From positions 62,001 to 126,000 of the forward strand of contig NZ_ANHY01000019.1 of the NCBI RefSeq assembly GCF_000315795.1: a stretch of DNA of 64,000 nucleotides, read 5' to 3'. The translations under genes were made by a program, and so were the position numbers. Position 1 is the stretch's first letter. Every line of letters starts with the position of its first letter. The stretch comes from Caenispirillum salinarum AK4. GTDB lineage: Bacteria > Pseudomonadota > Alphaproteobacteria > Rhodospirillales > Rhodospirillaceae. Positions 32,280 to 40,951 of the stretch are shown piece after piece. The notes under the pieces were generated by a model. The model worked only from the letters and a program-made list of their open reading frames with translations. It was not told the DNA's origin and made no database searches.

Positions 32280-33116
32280 TCAGTGCGACATCAGCACCGG
32301 CACGGTCATGTGGCGCAGGATGTGGCGCGTCGCCCCGCCCAGCACCAGCTCGCGCAGGCGGGAGCGGCCGTAGGCACCCATGACCAGCATGTCGATGCCC
32401 TCGTCCGTGACGCGGGAGAGCAGCATGGAGCCGGGATCGACGTCGTCGGAGAACACATGCTCGGCATTGGCATGGACATTGTGGCGCGCCAGGTGCAGGG
32501 CGATGTCCGCCCCCGGCACGTCGCCGTGGCCGCGGGCCCCGCCGCGCGGGTTGATGGCCATGACCTCGACGTGCTTGGCCTTCTGCAGCAGCGGCATCGC
32601 GTCGTTGACGGCGCGGGTCGCCTCGCGGCCGCCGTTCCAGGCAACCATGATCTTGCGGCCGACATGCGGGAAGGTGCCGGCGTAGGGAACGACCAGCACC
32701 GGGCGGCCGGCGTCCAGCACCACCTGGTCCACCAGCTGCTCCTCGCCCTCCATGGCCTCGACGCTGGTGTCGCGCTGGCCGATGACGACCAGGTCGGTGT
32801 ACTTGGCGTGCAGGCAGACCTGATCGATCAGGTTGCCTTCCACCGAACGCCATTCGGCGCGCACGCCGCCGGCGCGCACCTTGTCCTCGAACAGCTTGTG
32901 GGCGCGGTCCGAAGCCTCCTGGGCGTACTGGTTCTGGACCTTCTGCACCTCGGGGCCGAGCTGGCTCATGACGAACTGCGGCACGTGCGGCACCATGCGG
33001 ACGAACAGGCCCGTCAGGTGGGCGTCGTGGTCATTGGCGAGCTGGATGGCGACGTCCAGACGCGTCGCCGCGTGCCGCGACCCATCGACGACAACCATGA
33101 TGTCCTTCAGCGCCAT
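32280..33116 (-). CDS. Universal stress protein with two Usp domains
   Basis: The 278-residue protein has two tandem Usp domains. The first starts LKDIMVVVDGSRHAATRLDV and ends AGRPVLVVPYAGTFPHVGRK; the second (about residues 160-278) starts IMVAWNGGREATRAV and ends with the nucleotide-loop motif VMGAYGRSRLRELVLGGATR and HMTVPVLMSH. AGGAGGA precedes the ATG at 33116. A similar two-domain protein is encoded at 41644-42510; both end in VPVLMSH/LPVLLSH, so they are paralogues. Confidence 0.92.
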   Translation of the reverse strand: MALKDIMVVVDGSRHAATRLDVAIQLANDHDAHLTGLFVRMVPHVPQFVMSQLGPEVQKVQNQYAQEASDRAHKLFEDKVRAGGVRAEWRSVEGNLIDQVCLHAKYTDLVVIGQRDTSVEAMEGEEQLVDQVVLDAGRPVLVVPYAGTFPHVGRKIMVAWNGGREATRAVNDAMPLLQKAKHVEVMAINPRGGARGHGDVPGADIALHLARHNVHANAEHVFSDDVDPGSMLLSRVTDEGIDMLVMGAYGRSRLRELVLGGATRHILRHMTVPVLMSH

Positions 33117-33361
33117 GCGTTCCTCCTGTTTCGATCGCCGGCGAGGCCTTGGCGCGCCCATCGCCGCCACTGCGTTTGTGGGGTTAAACCCTTGAAACGG
33201 AAGCAGCATACCCCAACCGGACCGGGCTGCACAGGGGGCACGCGCGCGCCCCGGCGGGAAGATCACCCGCGGGCCGCGAGACGGCGGCACAACTTGCCAC
33301 TCCGGACGGGCGAAGCCATATAGGCGGTCCCAGCCACGGAAACGTGAGGAAACGGAAGGGC

Positions 33362-34858
33362 ATGTACGGCCTCGTCACGGCGCCGGAGATCGACCGCAAA
33401 GGACTCGCATGGTTCAACACGCCCGACCCGCTGTCGCTGAAGTCGCTGCGGGGGCGGATCGTGATCCTGGATTTCTGGACCTACTGCTGCATCAACTGCG
33501 TGCAGGTCCTGCCGACCCTGCGCCAGATCGAGGAAGCCTTCCCCCACCAGGTCGCCGTCATTGGCGTTCACAGCCCGAAGTTTGCCGCCGAGCGCTGCCC
33601 CGAGGCGGTTGAACACGCCATTCGGCGATACGGCATCCGCCATCCCGTGGTTCACGACCCCTACATGACCCTGTGGGACGAGTACGCCGTGCGGGCGTGG
33701 CCGACGCTGGTTCTCATCTGCCCCGACGGCAAGGTGATCGGACAATTGTCCGGCGAGCCCGACCCGGCCCTCATGATCCAGGGCTTGAGCGACCTGATCG
33801 ACACCCTGGGCGGCGTCAGCCCGCGCATGCCGGTGGAGATGCCCCTTTCCACCCCATCGGCGGCGGGAGACGGTCCGTTGCGGTTCCCCGGCAAGGTCAA
33901 GCCGCTGGCCGGCGCGGAAGGCCGATGGGCCGTCGCCGACGGCGGCAACCATCAGGTTCTCGTGTGCGAGTCCGACGGCCGCGTGCTGGCGCGCTACGGC
34001 ACCGGGCTGCCGGGCACCGACGACGGCCAGGCCGAACGTGCCGCCTTCACCTCGCCGCAGGGACTGGCGTGTACCGAGGACGCCATCTTCGTCGCCGACA
34101 CCGGCAATCATCTGGTACGGCGCATCGACCTGTGCTCGGGCGCGGTGACCACGGTTGCCGGCCTGCGGTTCCGCGGCCTGCCCGTGTCCATGCGCCAGCC
34201 GGCGGCCGAGACGGCGCTGGCCTCGCCCTGGGACATTGAGATCACGCCCGACGGCGGCACGCTGTTCATCGCCAACGCCGGCACGCACCAGATCCTGGCC
34301 ATGAACATGCGGGCTGGCACGGTGGAACCGCTGGCCGGCACGGGCGGCGAGAACATTCACGACGGCCCCGCCACCAGCGCCCTGCTCGCCCAACCCAGCG
34401 GGCTGGCGCTGGCGCCCGACGCCTCGGCCCTGTATTTCGCCGACAGCGAGACCTCGGCCGTACGGAAGGTGATTTTGGACGGCTGGCGCCTGGGCCAGAC
34501 GGCGCGGGTCGAGACGCTGGTCGGCCGCGGCCTGTTCGATTTCGGTCACGACGACGGCCCCATGACGGCGGCGCGCATGCAGCATCCGCTGGGCGTCGCC
34601 GTCATGCCGGATGGGCGCGTCGCCGTCGCCGACAGCTACAACCACGCCATCCGCCTCATCGATGAAGCCGCCGGCACGGTGGAAACCCTCAAGACCGGCC
34701 GCCTGCACTGCACCGGCGCCGCCTGCCGCCGCCCGCTGTGGGAGCCGGCGGGCCTGTGGCCGACGCCCAAGGGGCGGTTGCTGGTGTCCGACACCAACAA
34801 CCATCGCATCGTCGAGGTCGATCCCGCCACCCGCCGTATGCGAAGCTGGCTTGGCTGA
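33362..34858 (+). CDS. Thioredoxin-like protein with NHL beta-propeller (NHLRC2 type)
   Basis: The 498-residue protein joins a thioredoxin-like domain (about residues 20-165, with the unusual site WTYCCINCVQ) to NHL repeats forming a propeller (about residues 180-498; repeats such as RWAVADGGNHQVLVC, AIFVADTGNHLVRRID, RVAVADSYNHAIRLID and RLLVSDTNNHRIVEVD). NHLRC2-type proteins occur from bacteria to animals and are structurally known, but their biochemical role is unclear. There is no signal peptide, so it is cytoplasmic. It starts at the ATG preceded by GAAGGG. Confidence 0.88.
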   Translation: MYGLVTAPEIDRKGLAWFNTPDPLSLKSLRGRIVILDFWTYCCINCVQVLPTLRQIEEAFPHQVAVIGVHSPKFAAERCPEAVEHAIRRYGIRHPVVHDPYMTLWDEYAVRAWPTLVLICPDGKVIGQLSGEPDPALMIQGLSDLIDTLGGVSPRMPVEMPLSTPSAAGDGPLRFPGKVKPLAGAEGRWAVADGGNHQVLVCESDGRVLARYGTGLPGTDDGQAERAAFTSPQGLACTEDAIFVADTGNHLVRRIDLCSGAVTTVAGLRFRGLPVSMRQPAAETALASPWDIEITPDGGTLFIANAGTHQILAMNMRAGTVEPLAGTGGENIHDGPATSALLAQPSGLALAPDASALYFADSETSAVRKVILDGWRLGQTARVETLVGRGLFDFGHDDGPMTAARMQHPLGVAVMPDGRVAVADSYNHAIRLIDEAAGTVETLKTGRLHCTGAACRRPLWEPAGLWPTPKGRLLVSDTNNHRIVEVDPATRRMRSWLG

Positions 34859-35125
34859 CACAGATTGGTGTAAGGTGTTCGTGACGGCTCATGGCACGAA
34901 GGCGCTACTTGCAGCGAGTCGCCGGCCTGCTTTAGAGTCGCCTGATGTACCCGACGCGGCGCGCTGGCGCGCCTTGGCGCTGGACGATCCGGCAACGGAC
35001 GCGATACCGTATGCACCGATATCGTGATACCGCTCCGGACGGACCGACGCTCCGGAGGAAAACGTCGGCGACGGCGACGCGCGGAAGGCGCTGACGCCGT
35101 GCCACCAGACAAGGTGACCCTGCCC

Positions 35126-36349
35126 ATGGACTACGAGGCCTACTTCGCCGAGCGCCTGGACGCGCTCAAGAGCGAGGGCAACTACCGCATCTTCGCCGAT
35201 CTGGAGCGCAAGGTGGGTGCCTTCCCGCGTGCGGCCAACCACCGCGACGGCGGCGTGCGCGACATCACCATCTGGTGCAGCAACGACTACCTCGGCATGG
35301 GGATGCACGACACCGTGCGCGGCGCCATGTGCGAGGCCATCAACCGCTCCGGCGCCGGCGCGGGCGGCACCCGCAACATCAGCGGCACCACGCACTATCA
35401 TGTGCTGCTGGAGCAGGAACTGGCCGCCTGGCACCGCAAGGAAGCGGCGTTGACCTTCACGTCGGGCTACGTCGCCAACCTGACGACGCTGATGACGCTG
35501 GGCGCCCAGATTCCCGACGTCGTGCTGTTCTCCGACGAGTTGAACCACAACTCCATGATCGAGGGCGTGCGCCATTCCCGCGCGCCCAAGAAGATCTGGA
35601 AGCACAACGACGTGGCGCACCTCGACAAGCTCATGTCCGAATACCCCAAGGACCAGCCCAAGGTCGTGGTGTTCGAAAGCGTCTACTCCATGGACGGCGA
35701 CATCGCGCCGCTGGACGAGATCATCTCCTGCGCCGAGGAGCATGGCGCGATGACCTTCCTGGACGAGGTCCACGCGGTCGGCATGTACGGCCAGCGGGGC
35801 TCGGGCGTGGCGGAGCGCGACGGCGTGGCCGACCGGGTCGACATCATCCAGGGCACCATGGGCAAGGCCATCGGCGTCGTCGGGGGCTACATCGCCGGCT
35901 CGGCCCGCATGATCGACTTCATCCGCAGCTTCGGCGCCGGCTTCATCTTCACCACCAGCCTGCCGCCGGCCGTCGCCGCCGGCGCGCTGGAAAGCGTCCG
36001 GTACCTGAAGGACCACAACGAACTGCGCGAGCGCCACCAGGAGCGCGCCGCCACGGCCAAGCACCGCCTGCGCGAGCGCGGGATTCCGGTGATGCCCTCG
36101 GTCAGCCACATCGTGCCGGTGCTGGTGGGCGACCCGACGCTGTGCAAGCAGGCCAGCGACCTGCTGCTGGACCGTTATTCCATCTACGTCCAGCCCATCA
36201 ACTACCCGACGGTGCCCAAGGGAACGGAGCGCCTGCGCATCACGCCGACGCCGCTGCACGACGACGACGCCATGGATTACCTGGTGGATGCGCTGTGCGA
36301 CGTTTGGCAGACACTGGGCATCCAGAAGGTTCCGGAGGCGGCGGAGTAA
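35126..36349 (+). CDS. hemA: 5-aminolevulinate synthase, copy 1
   Basis: ALAS condenses glycine and succinyl-CoA to 5-aminolevulinate, the first step of tetrapyrrole synthesis in alphaproteobacteria. The 407-residue PLP enzyme has [81 protein letters not shown] and the PLP lysine K247 in GTMGKAIGV. The ATG at 35126 was chosen from family alignment. About 265 bases upstream are free of genes and show no FNR-type box, in contrast to the second hemA at 57357-58568. This copy is probably the housekeeping enzyme. Confidence 0.95.
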   Translation: MDYEAYFAERLDALKSEGNYRIFADLERKVGAFPRAANHRDGGVRDITIWCSNDYLGMGMHDTVRGAMCEAINRSGAGAGGTRNISGTTHYHVLLEQELAAWHRKEAALTFTSGYVANLTTLMTLGAQIPDVVLFSDELNHNSMIEGVRHSRAPKKIWKHNDVAHLDKLMSEYPKDQPKVVVFESVYSMDGDIAPLDEIISCAEEHGAMTFLDEVHAVGMYGQRGSGVAERDGVADRVDIIQGTMGKAIGVVGGYIAGSARMIDFIRSFGAGFIFTTSLPPAVAAGALESVRYLKDHNELRERHQERAATAKHRLRERGIPVMPSVSHIVPVLVGDPTLCKQASDLLLDRYSIYVQPINYPTVPKGTERLRITPTPLHDDDAMDYLVDALCDVWQTLGIQKVPEAAE

Positions 36350-36518
36350 CCTCCGCCGGCCGGGCGGCGGGCCGCCATTCAGGTCTGAGCCATACCCCCT
36401 GTTCCCCACGCGCAGCCGTCATCGGATATGTCGTGCGCAACCCGTGTTACATCCTATATTACGTCACAGAGACACACCGCCCGGCCGCGCGCTGGGTTCT
36501 GCACGAACGGGCCGCCCC

Positions 36519-37565
36519 ATGATCGCACCTCCCGCCCCAGCCGACGAGGCCCTGCGCCTTCTCGTCCTTGAGGAGTGCGCTCTGCTGGACACGCCGCCGG
36601 ACCCGGTCTTCGACGCCATGACCGACCTGGCGGCGACACTGTGCGACACGCCCATCGCGCTGGTCAGCCTGGTGGACAAATCGCGCCAGTGGTTCAAGGC
36701 GCGTCGCGGACTTGAGCCGCAGGAGACGCCGCGCGAGTACGCCTTCTGCGGCCATGCCATCGCCGCAGCCGAGCCCCTGGTGGTGGAGGACGCCGCCGCC
36801 GACTCGCGGTTTGCCGACAATCCGCTGGTGACGGGGGCGCCCGGCATCCGGTTCTACGCCGGATGCCCCATCGTGGCGGGCGACGGCGCGCTGCTGGGAA
36901 CCGTCTGCGTCATCGACCGCGTGCCCCGAACCCTCAGCGAAGACCAGTTCCACGGCCTTGGCCGCATTGCCGAAATGGCGTCGGCCCTGATCGACGAGCG
37001 CCGCCGCAACCGCATGCTGCTCGATCAGACGGCCAAAGCGTCGGAGCAGCTTCGCCGCCTGGCCCTGACCGACAGCGTGACCGGCGCCCTCAACCGCCGC
37101 GGCTTCCTGGACCAGGCGACGTGGATGGGCTCGGGACCCGGCGCCCTGGTGCTTATGGAAATCGACAGCCTGGACCTGATCCGGGCCGAACTGGGCCTGT
37201 CCGCCGCCGAGTCGGTGGTCAAGGAGGTCACCGCCCTCGCCCAGCGCGTCGGCCACGACGGCGTGGTGGGGCGGCTGCAAAGTGCGGTCCTGGCCGTCTA
37301 CCTGCCCGACAGCGACCTGGACGAGGGCCGCGCCCTGGCGGAACGCCTGCGCGCCATTCTGGCGGCGGCGCCCGTGGATGCAGCCGGGGAACCCTACTCC
37401 GCCACCATCACCGCCGGCGTGGCCGCCGTGGTCGGACCGCGCGGGGTGGAAGCGGCGTTGACCGCCGCCGACACGGCCCTGACCGAGGCGCGCACCATGG
37501 GCGGGGACCAGGTGGTCATCTGCGCCCGCGCCGCACCACCGCCGCCGCGGCAATCATTGGCGTGA
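36519..37565 (+). CDS. GAF domain protein with a degenerate GGDEF domain
   Basis: The 348-residue cytoplasmic protein opens with a GAF sensor domain (about residues 10-165: IALVSLVDKSRQWFKARRGL, EYAFCGHAIA, FYAGCPI, LLGTVCVID) typical of GAF-GGDEF proteins. The second half has the GGDEF start LALTDSVTGALNRRGFLDQA, but the catalytic GGDEF position reads GRLQSAVLAVYLP, so diguanylate cyclase activity is almost certainly lost. It may bind c-di-GMP or GTP, or act as a partner protein. The ATG at 36519 is preceded by no strong ribosome site. Confidence 0.85.
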   Translation: MIAPPAPADEALRLLVLEECALLDTPPDPVFDAMTDLAATLCDTPIALVSLVDKSRQWFKARRGLEPQETPREYAFCGHAIAAAEPLVVEDAAADSRFADNPLVTGAPGIRFYAGCPIVAGDGALLGTVCVIDRVPRTLSEDQFHGLGRIAEMASALIDERRRNRMLLDQTAKASEQLRRLALTDSVTGALNRRGFLDQATWMGSGPGALVLMEIDSLDLIRAELGLSAAESVVKEVTALAQRVGHDGVVGRLQSAVLAVYLPDSDLDEGRALAERLRAILAAAPVDAAGEPYSATITAGVAAVVGPRGVEAALTAADTALTEARTMGGDQVVICARAAPPPPRQSLA

Positions 37566-37610
37566 TCCGGTCCTGTCCGGCGCGCGTATAGTGTCAAGGC
37601 GAATGCGGCA

Positions 37611-37639
37611 TTGGACATCGGCGCCAAGCCGCGTATAAT
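37611..37639 (+). promoter_or_regulatory. Promoter of the PadR-like gene
   Basis: TTGGAC at 37611-37616, exactly 17 bases, then a perfect TATAAT at 37634-37639. The operator palindrome begins at the next base. Confidence 0.8.
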
Positions 37640-37656
37640 TTGCGAAAGATTCGCAA
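37640..37656 (+). promoter_or_regulatory. Operator palindrome at the PadR promoter
   Basis: TTGCGAA-AGA-TTCGCAA is a perfect 7-3-7 inverted repeat covering the expected transcription start. Its position predicts repression by steric block, most simply by the PadR-like protein encoded 37 bases downstream. Confidence 0.7.
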
Positions 37657-37692
37657 TTCGCCCGCCTCCATCCCGGACCAGGAGACCGAGCC

Positions 37693-38238
37693 ATGTTCGC
37701 CGACAAGACATTGACCCCGCGCGAGGCGGTGCGTCTGTGTGCCCTCGGCACCATCGCATCGCAGCCCATGCGTTACAGCGAGCTGGCCTCCAGCGTCCGC
37801 CATTTCATCAGCCGCCTCACGGGGCCGAGCGTCGACCTTCTGGGCACCTCGATCGAGTTGCTGCGATACGAGGGTCTGGTGGATGCCGTCGGTGGCGAAG
37901 GCATGGAGGATGACGCCGAGCTGGCCATCACCGAAGCGGGCCGCCGCGAGTTCCGCAACCTGATGGTCGCGCCCCTGCGTCCGGCTTCGGACCTGTCCAA
38001 GCTGATCACGGCGCTGAAATTTCGGTTCCTGCACCTGCTGGACAAGGAAGACCAGAAGGCGCAGGTCGACCTGCTGCTGGACACGTCGGAAACGGGCCTG
38101 AACCGCCTGATCGACCTGCGTGACGCCATGGAGGGTGAAGGCGGCTACCTGGCCGACTGGCTGGACGACGAGGTCCAGCGTGCCGAAGCCCGCATCGCCT
38201 GGCTCAACAGCCTGCGGGCGAAGGTTGGCGCGCTCTGA
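37693..38238 (+). CDS. PadR-like winged-helix transcriptional regulator
   Basis: The 181-residue protein has an N-terminal winged helix (about residues 10-90: CALGTIASQPMRYSELASSV, GTSIELLRYEGLVDAV, LAITEAGRREF) and a helical C-terminal dimerisation region (LITALKFRFLHLLDKEDQK onward) typical of the PadR/Vir family. A perfect operator-like palindrome at its own promoter suggests autoregulation. No obvious target gene is adjacent, apart from the upstream GAF protein. Inducer unknown. Confidence 0.82.
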   Translation: MFADKTLTPREAVRLCALGTIASQPMRYSELASSVRHFISRLTGPSVDLLGTSIELLRYEGLVDAVGGEGMEDDAELAITEAGRREFRNLMVAPLRPASDLSKLITALKFRFLHLLDKEDQKAQVDLLLDTSETGLNRLIDLRDAMEGEGGYLADWLDDEVQRAEARIAWLNSLRAKVGAL

Positions 38239-38265
38239 GACTTTGCGGTCGGTCTACGAGTGAAA

Positions 38266-38299
38266 AGAAGGGCGGCTCCTCCGGGGGAGCCGCCCTTTT
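38266..38299. terminator. Bidirectional terminator between the PadR-like and NDUFS4-like genes
   Basis: AAAGAAGGGCGGCTCC - TCCG - GGGAGCCGCCCTTTTC: a stem of about 12 pairs with A's to the left and T's to the right, suited to both converging genes. Confidence 0.9.
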
Positions 38300-38320
38300 C
38301 ATTGGCCTGTGCAGTGGGGG

Positions 38321-38809
38321 TCATACCTGCGCGGCCAACGGTTCGGAGAGCATGGCCAGCACGGCGCCGGCCGGCCGCCGCGGCCGGGATGCACGACACC
38401 TGGGCGGCGCGCCCTCGGTCAGCCGGTATCCTTGTGCCGCGGCGAATTGCCGCGGCGACTCCGCATCGGGAAAGCACAGGCGGACATGGCGGCGGGGATC
38501 GCGGCCCGCCTCCCATCCCATGAGCGGCTCCACCACCTGCGCGCTGCGCCGTTCGAACTCCGGCACCCAAGGGGCCGCCGCCGCGCGTGCTCCGGCCTGC
38601 GTCACCCCGGGGGATCGACAAAGGAGACGGACCAGCGGACCGCGCGGCGGCGGCGCGGCCGGCTCGGGACGAACAAGCCGGCCGTGTTCAAAGGGTTCGG
38701 AAGGCTTTGGCAACACGTCCCCGGCCGCCGGCGCGGGCCCGGGCGGGGGCCGGACGGCAGGCGGCAACGCAGAAAGGTCGCGAAAGGCGGACGTGGAAAC
38801 GAAGGACAT
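38321..38809 (-). CDS. NDUFS4-like (ETC complex I accessory subunit) domain protein
   Basis: The 162-residue frame contains, in its second half, a match to the NDUFS4/ETC_C1 pattern: PLVRLLCRSPGVTQAGARAA, then WVPEFERRSAQVVEPLMGWE and HVRLCFPDAESPRQFAAAQG. Normal family members start at about this domain; here some 55 Pro/Arg-rich residues precede it. In alphaproteobacteria the canonical protein is an accessory subunit of NADH dehydrogenase. No nuo genes are nearby, so this may be a divergent paralogue. GGGAG stands nine bases before the ATG at 38809. About 195 gene-free bases separate it from the SDR gene. Confidence 0.62.
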   Translation of the reverse strand: MSFVSTSAFRDLSALPPAVRPPPGPAPAAGDVLPKPSEPFEHGRLVRPEPAAPPPRGPLVRLLCRSPGVTQAGARAAAAPWVPEFERRSAQVVEPLMGWEAGRDPRRHVRLCFPDAESPRQFAAAQGYRLTEGAPPRCRASRPRRPAGAVLAMLSEPLAAQV

Positions 38810-39004
38810 CGCCGCATCTCCCAGCGCGTCAACGTGTCGTTGAAAGGGAAATGTGCGCCGGAGTGCCGGCTTCAAGCGCGGCGGTGTCGGCGGTCTTTAC
38901 ACCCGGACGGCCTCAGCCATCGGTGGTGGCTGGAGGGCTTTCCCATCAGACGCGGTCGCGCCTGACCGCAGCTCTGGCGCGACCGCGTCAAAGCGCACGC
39001 CGAT

Positions 39005-39745
39005 CTAGTACAGGTGCTGTCCGCCGGTGACGAAGATTTCCGTGCCCGTCACATAGTTGAACTCGTCGGAGCACAGGCGGAAGACCGCCGCCGCCACATC
39101 CTCGGGCTTGCCCATGCGGTCGAGCGGAATGCGCGGGATCAGGGCCTCGTATTCGGGGCTGATCATCTCCGTCTGGATTTCGCCCGGCGCCACGGCGTTG
39201 ACGCGGATGCCAAGCTGCGCCATCTCGGCGGCCATCTCCCGCGTCAGGCCCGACAGCGCCGCCTTCGAGGTCGAATAGGCCGAGCCGGCGAAGGGATGGA
39301 CGTAGTGCCCCGCAATGGAGGTGATGTTCACCACGGCGCCCTTGGATTTCGCCAGGTCGCCGGCGAAACCGCGGCCCAGGCGCAGCGGCGCGAAGAAGTT
39401 CAGCTCGAACACGTCGCGCCAGCCGTCGATGGACCCGTTGAGGATGCCGAGGCGCTCCTTGAAGGGCGTCTTGGGCGACACGCCGGCATTGTTCACCAGC
39501 GCGTGCAGTGGCGCGCCGTCGAGAATGCCGCGGACGTCCTTGATGAAGTCCAGCACGGCCTGGCACCCCTGCAGGTCCACCTGGAAATGATGGGCCCAGT
39601 TGTCCTCGCGGATCAGGTCGTCCGGCAGGCCGCGGCGGGCGCAGGTGATGACGCGCCAGCCCTCCTGCATGAATCGCAAGGCGGTGGTCTGGCCGATGCC
39701 CTGGCTGGCACCGGTGATGACGACGGTCTTCTGGTCGCTGCTCAT
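39005..39745 (-). CDS. Short-chain dehydrogenase/reductase
   Basis: This 246-residue Rossmann-fold enzyme has the cofactor motif TGASQGIG, the NNAG motif, the catalytic Ser in VNITSIAG, YSTSK with catalytic Tyr and Lys, and APGEIQTEM after it. It is a classical SDR. The residues after the second strand (CARRGLP) suggest NADP(H). The substrate is unknown. It is divergent from the SRAP gene with 57 bases between the starts. Confidence 0.92.
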   Translation of the reverse strand: MSSDQKTVVITGASQGIGQTTALRFMQEGWRVITCARRGLPDDLIREDNWAHHFQVDLQGCQAVLDFIKDVRGILDGAPLHALVNNAGVSPKTPFKERLGILNGSIDGWRDVFELNFFAPLRLGRGFAGDLAKSKGAVVNITSIAGHYVHPFAGSAYSTSKAALSGLTREMAAEMAQLGIRVNAVAPGEIQTEMISPEYEALIPRIPLDRMGKPEDVAAAVFRLCSDEFNYVTGTEIFVTGGQHLY

Positions 39746-39802
39746 GGGCTTAGGTAATCTGAACACAGGCTGTTCCGCAACAGAGGAAAATCGTTCCGGC
39801 CC

Positions 39803-40408
39803 ATGTGCTCCCGCTATGCCCTGAACTGCGCCCCGATGGACCTGGTCCACCGCTACGGCCTGACCGCGCCGCCGCGCGCGCCCTTGCCCATTCCGGAAAT
39901 CCGCCCGACGGATGCCGCGCCGGTCGTGAAGGGGGGCAGCGGCGTGCTGCTCCGCAAGCACTTCGGCATCGCAAGCCGCAAGGACGGCAAGCCGCTCATC
40001 AACGCCCGGTCGGAGACGCTGACGGAAAAGCCGACCTTCCGCCGCCTGCTGGACAACCGCGTGCTGGTGCCGGCGACGGCCTATTTCGAGTGGCGCAAGG
40101 ATGGCAAGGCGAAACACCGCAACACCATCGCGCCGGGCCAGGGCGACCCCGAGCCGCGTGGCGAGGTGGCGCTGTTCAGCTTTGCCGCGCTGTACGAGGG
40201 CGAGCATTTCACCATCATCACCGGTGCTCCCTCGCCCTCGATCGCGCATGTGCACGATCGCATGCCGCTGATTCTCCCGCGCGAGGCGGAGGCGCTGTGG
40301 CTGTCGAACGCTCCTTTCGACGATGTCGCCCACCTGCTGCGCCCCTACGAGGACCCGATCGCCGCTGTCGAGGACGCCCCGGCGGGCCCCGGCGGGCTGT
40401 TCGACTGA
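39803..40408 (+). CDS. SOS response-associated peptidase (SRAP/YedK/HMCES family)
   Basis: The 201-residue protein starts MCSRYAL; after methionine removal Cys2 is the residue that forms a covalent bond with abasic sites in single-stranded DNA. Also visible are NARSETLTEKPTFRRLL, ATAYFEWRKDG with the catalytic Glu and GAPSPSIAHVHDRMPLIL with the catalytic His. Family members shield and process abasic sites at replication forks. No LexA-type box is obvious in the short upstream region. Confidence 0.92.
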   Translation: MCSRYALNCAPMDLVHRYGLTAPPRAPLPIPEIRPTDAAPVVKGGSGVLLRKHFGIASRKDGKPLINARSETLTEKPTFRRLLDNRVLVPATAYFEWRKDGKAKHRNTIAPGQGDPEPRGEVALFSFAALYEGEHFTIITGAPSPSIAHVHDRMPLILPREAEALWLSNAPFDDVAHLLRPYEDPIAAVEDAPAGPGGLFD

Positions 40409-40498
40409 AGATCGAGCCCTCGGATCGACAATAGTTGATCCGCACGCTCAGGCTTGCCGTATCGAAGGGCGTACACGGAAGCCAAATGGGAGGCACCC

Positions 40499-40945
40499 TT
40501 GAACCTGCATCAGATCGTCTACTACAGCCGCAACACCGTCGGCGGCGACACGCGGTCCATGCTCCAGGGCCTGCGCGACATCGTTTCGGTGTCGCAAAAG
40601 AACAATTCGCGGGACGGGATCACCGGCGCCCTGATCTTCGACAAAACATGGTTCCTGCAGGTGCTGGAAGGCGACGTCACCGCCATCACCAGGACTTACG
40701 ACCGCATCGCCAAGGACGCGCGCCACGGCGAGGTGACGCTGATGAAGAAGGAACCCATTTCCGAGCGGCGTTTCGCCGACTGGTCCATGGGCGGCACCAT
40801 GCGTTCGCCGGAAATGCAGGAAATCTTCCTGAACCACGGCATCGCCGGCGCCATCGACCCGACGAAGCTGGATGCGGGCACGGTGGTGGCGCTGGCCCAG
40901 GACCTCAAGGCCTTCGAGGCCGGGCGCAAGGCTTCGGTGGCGTAA
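40499..40945 (+). CDS. Stand-alone BLUF blue-light sensor
   Basis: This 148-residue protein is a single BLUF domain that binds FAD. The three photocycle residues are present: Y8 in HQIVYYSR, N36 in QKNNSRDGITGAL and Q54 in WFLQVLEG, with a Trp in FADWSMGG. A four-residue insertion (VGGD) follows the first strand. The start is TTG at 40499 with GGGAGG six bases before it; the upstream ATG in frame has no ribosome site. No output domain is attached, so it must act through a partner protein, not identifiable here. Confidence 0.88.
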   Translation: MNLHQIVYYSRNTVGGDTRSMLQGLRDIVSVSQKNNSRDGITGALIFDKTWFLQVLEGDVTAITRTYDRIAKDARHGEVTLMKKEPISERRFADWSMGGTMRSPEMQEIFLNHGIAGAIDPTKLDAGTVVALAQDLKAFEAGRKASVA

Positions 40946-40951
40946 CAGTTC

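Noticed and set aside
38300..39004. A plus-strand gene in the region after the PadR-like gene
   Set aside because: Overlapping plus-strand frames are Arg/Pro-rich without ribosome sites; the NDUFS4-like minus-strand frame has both a domain match and GGGAG.
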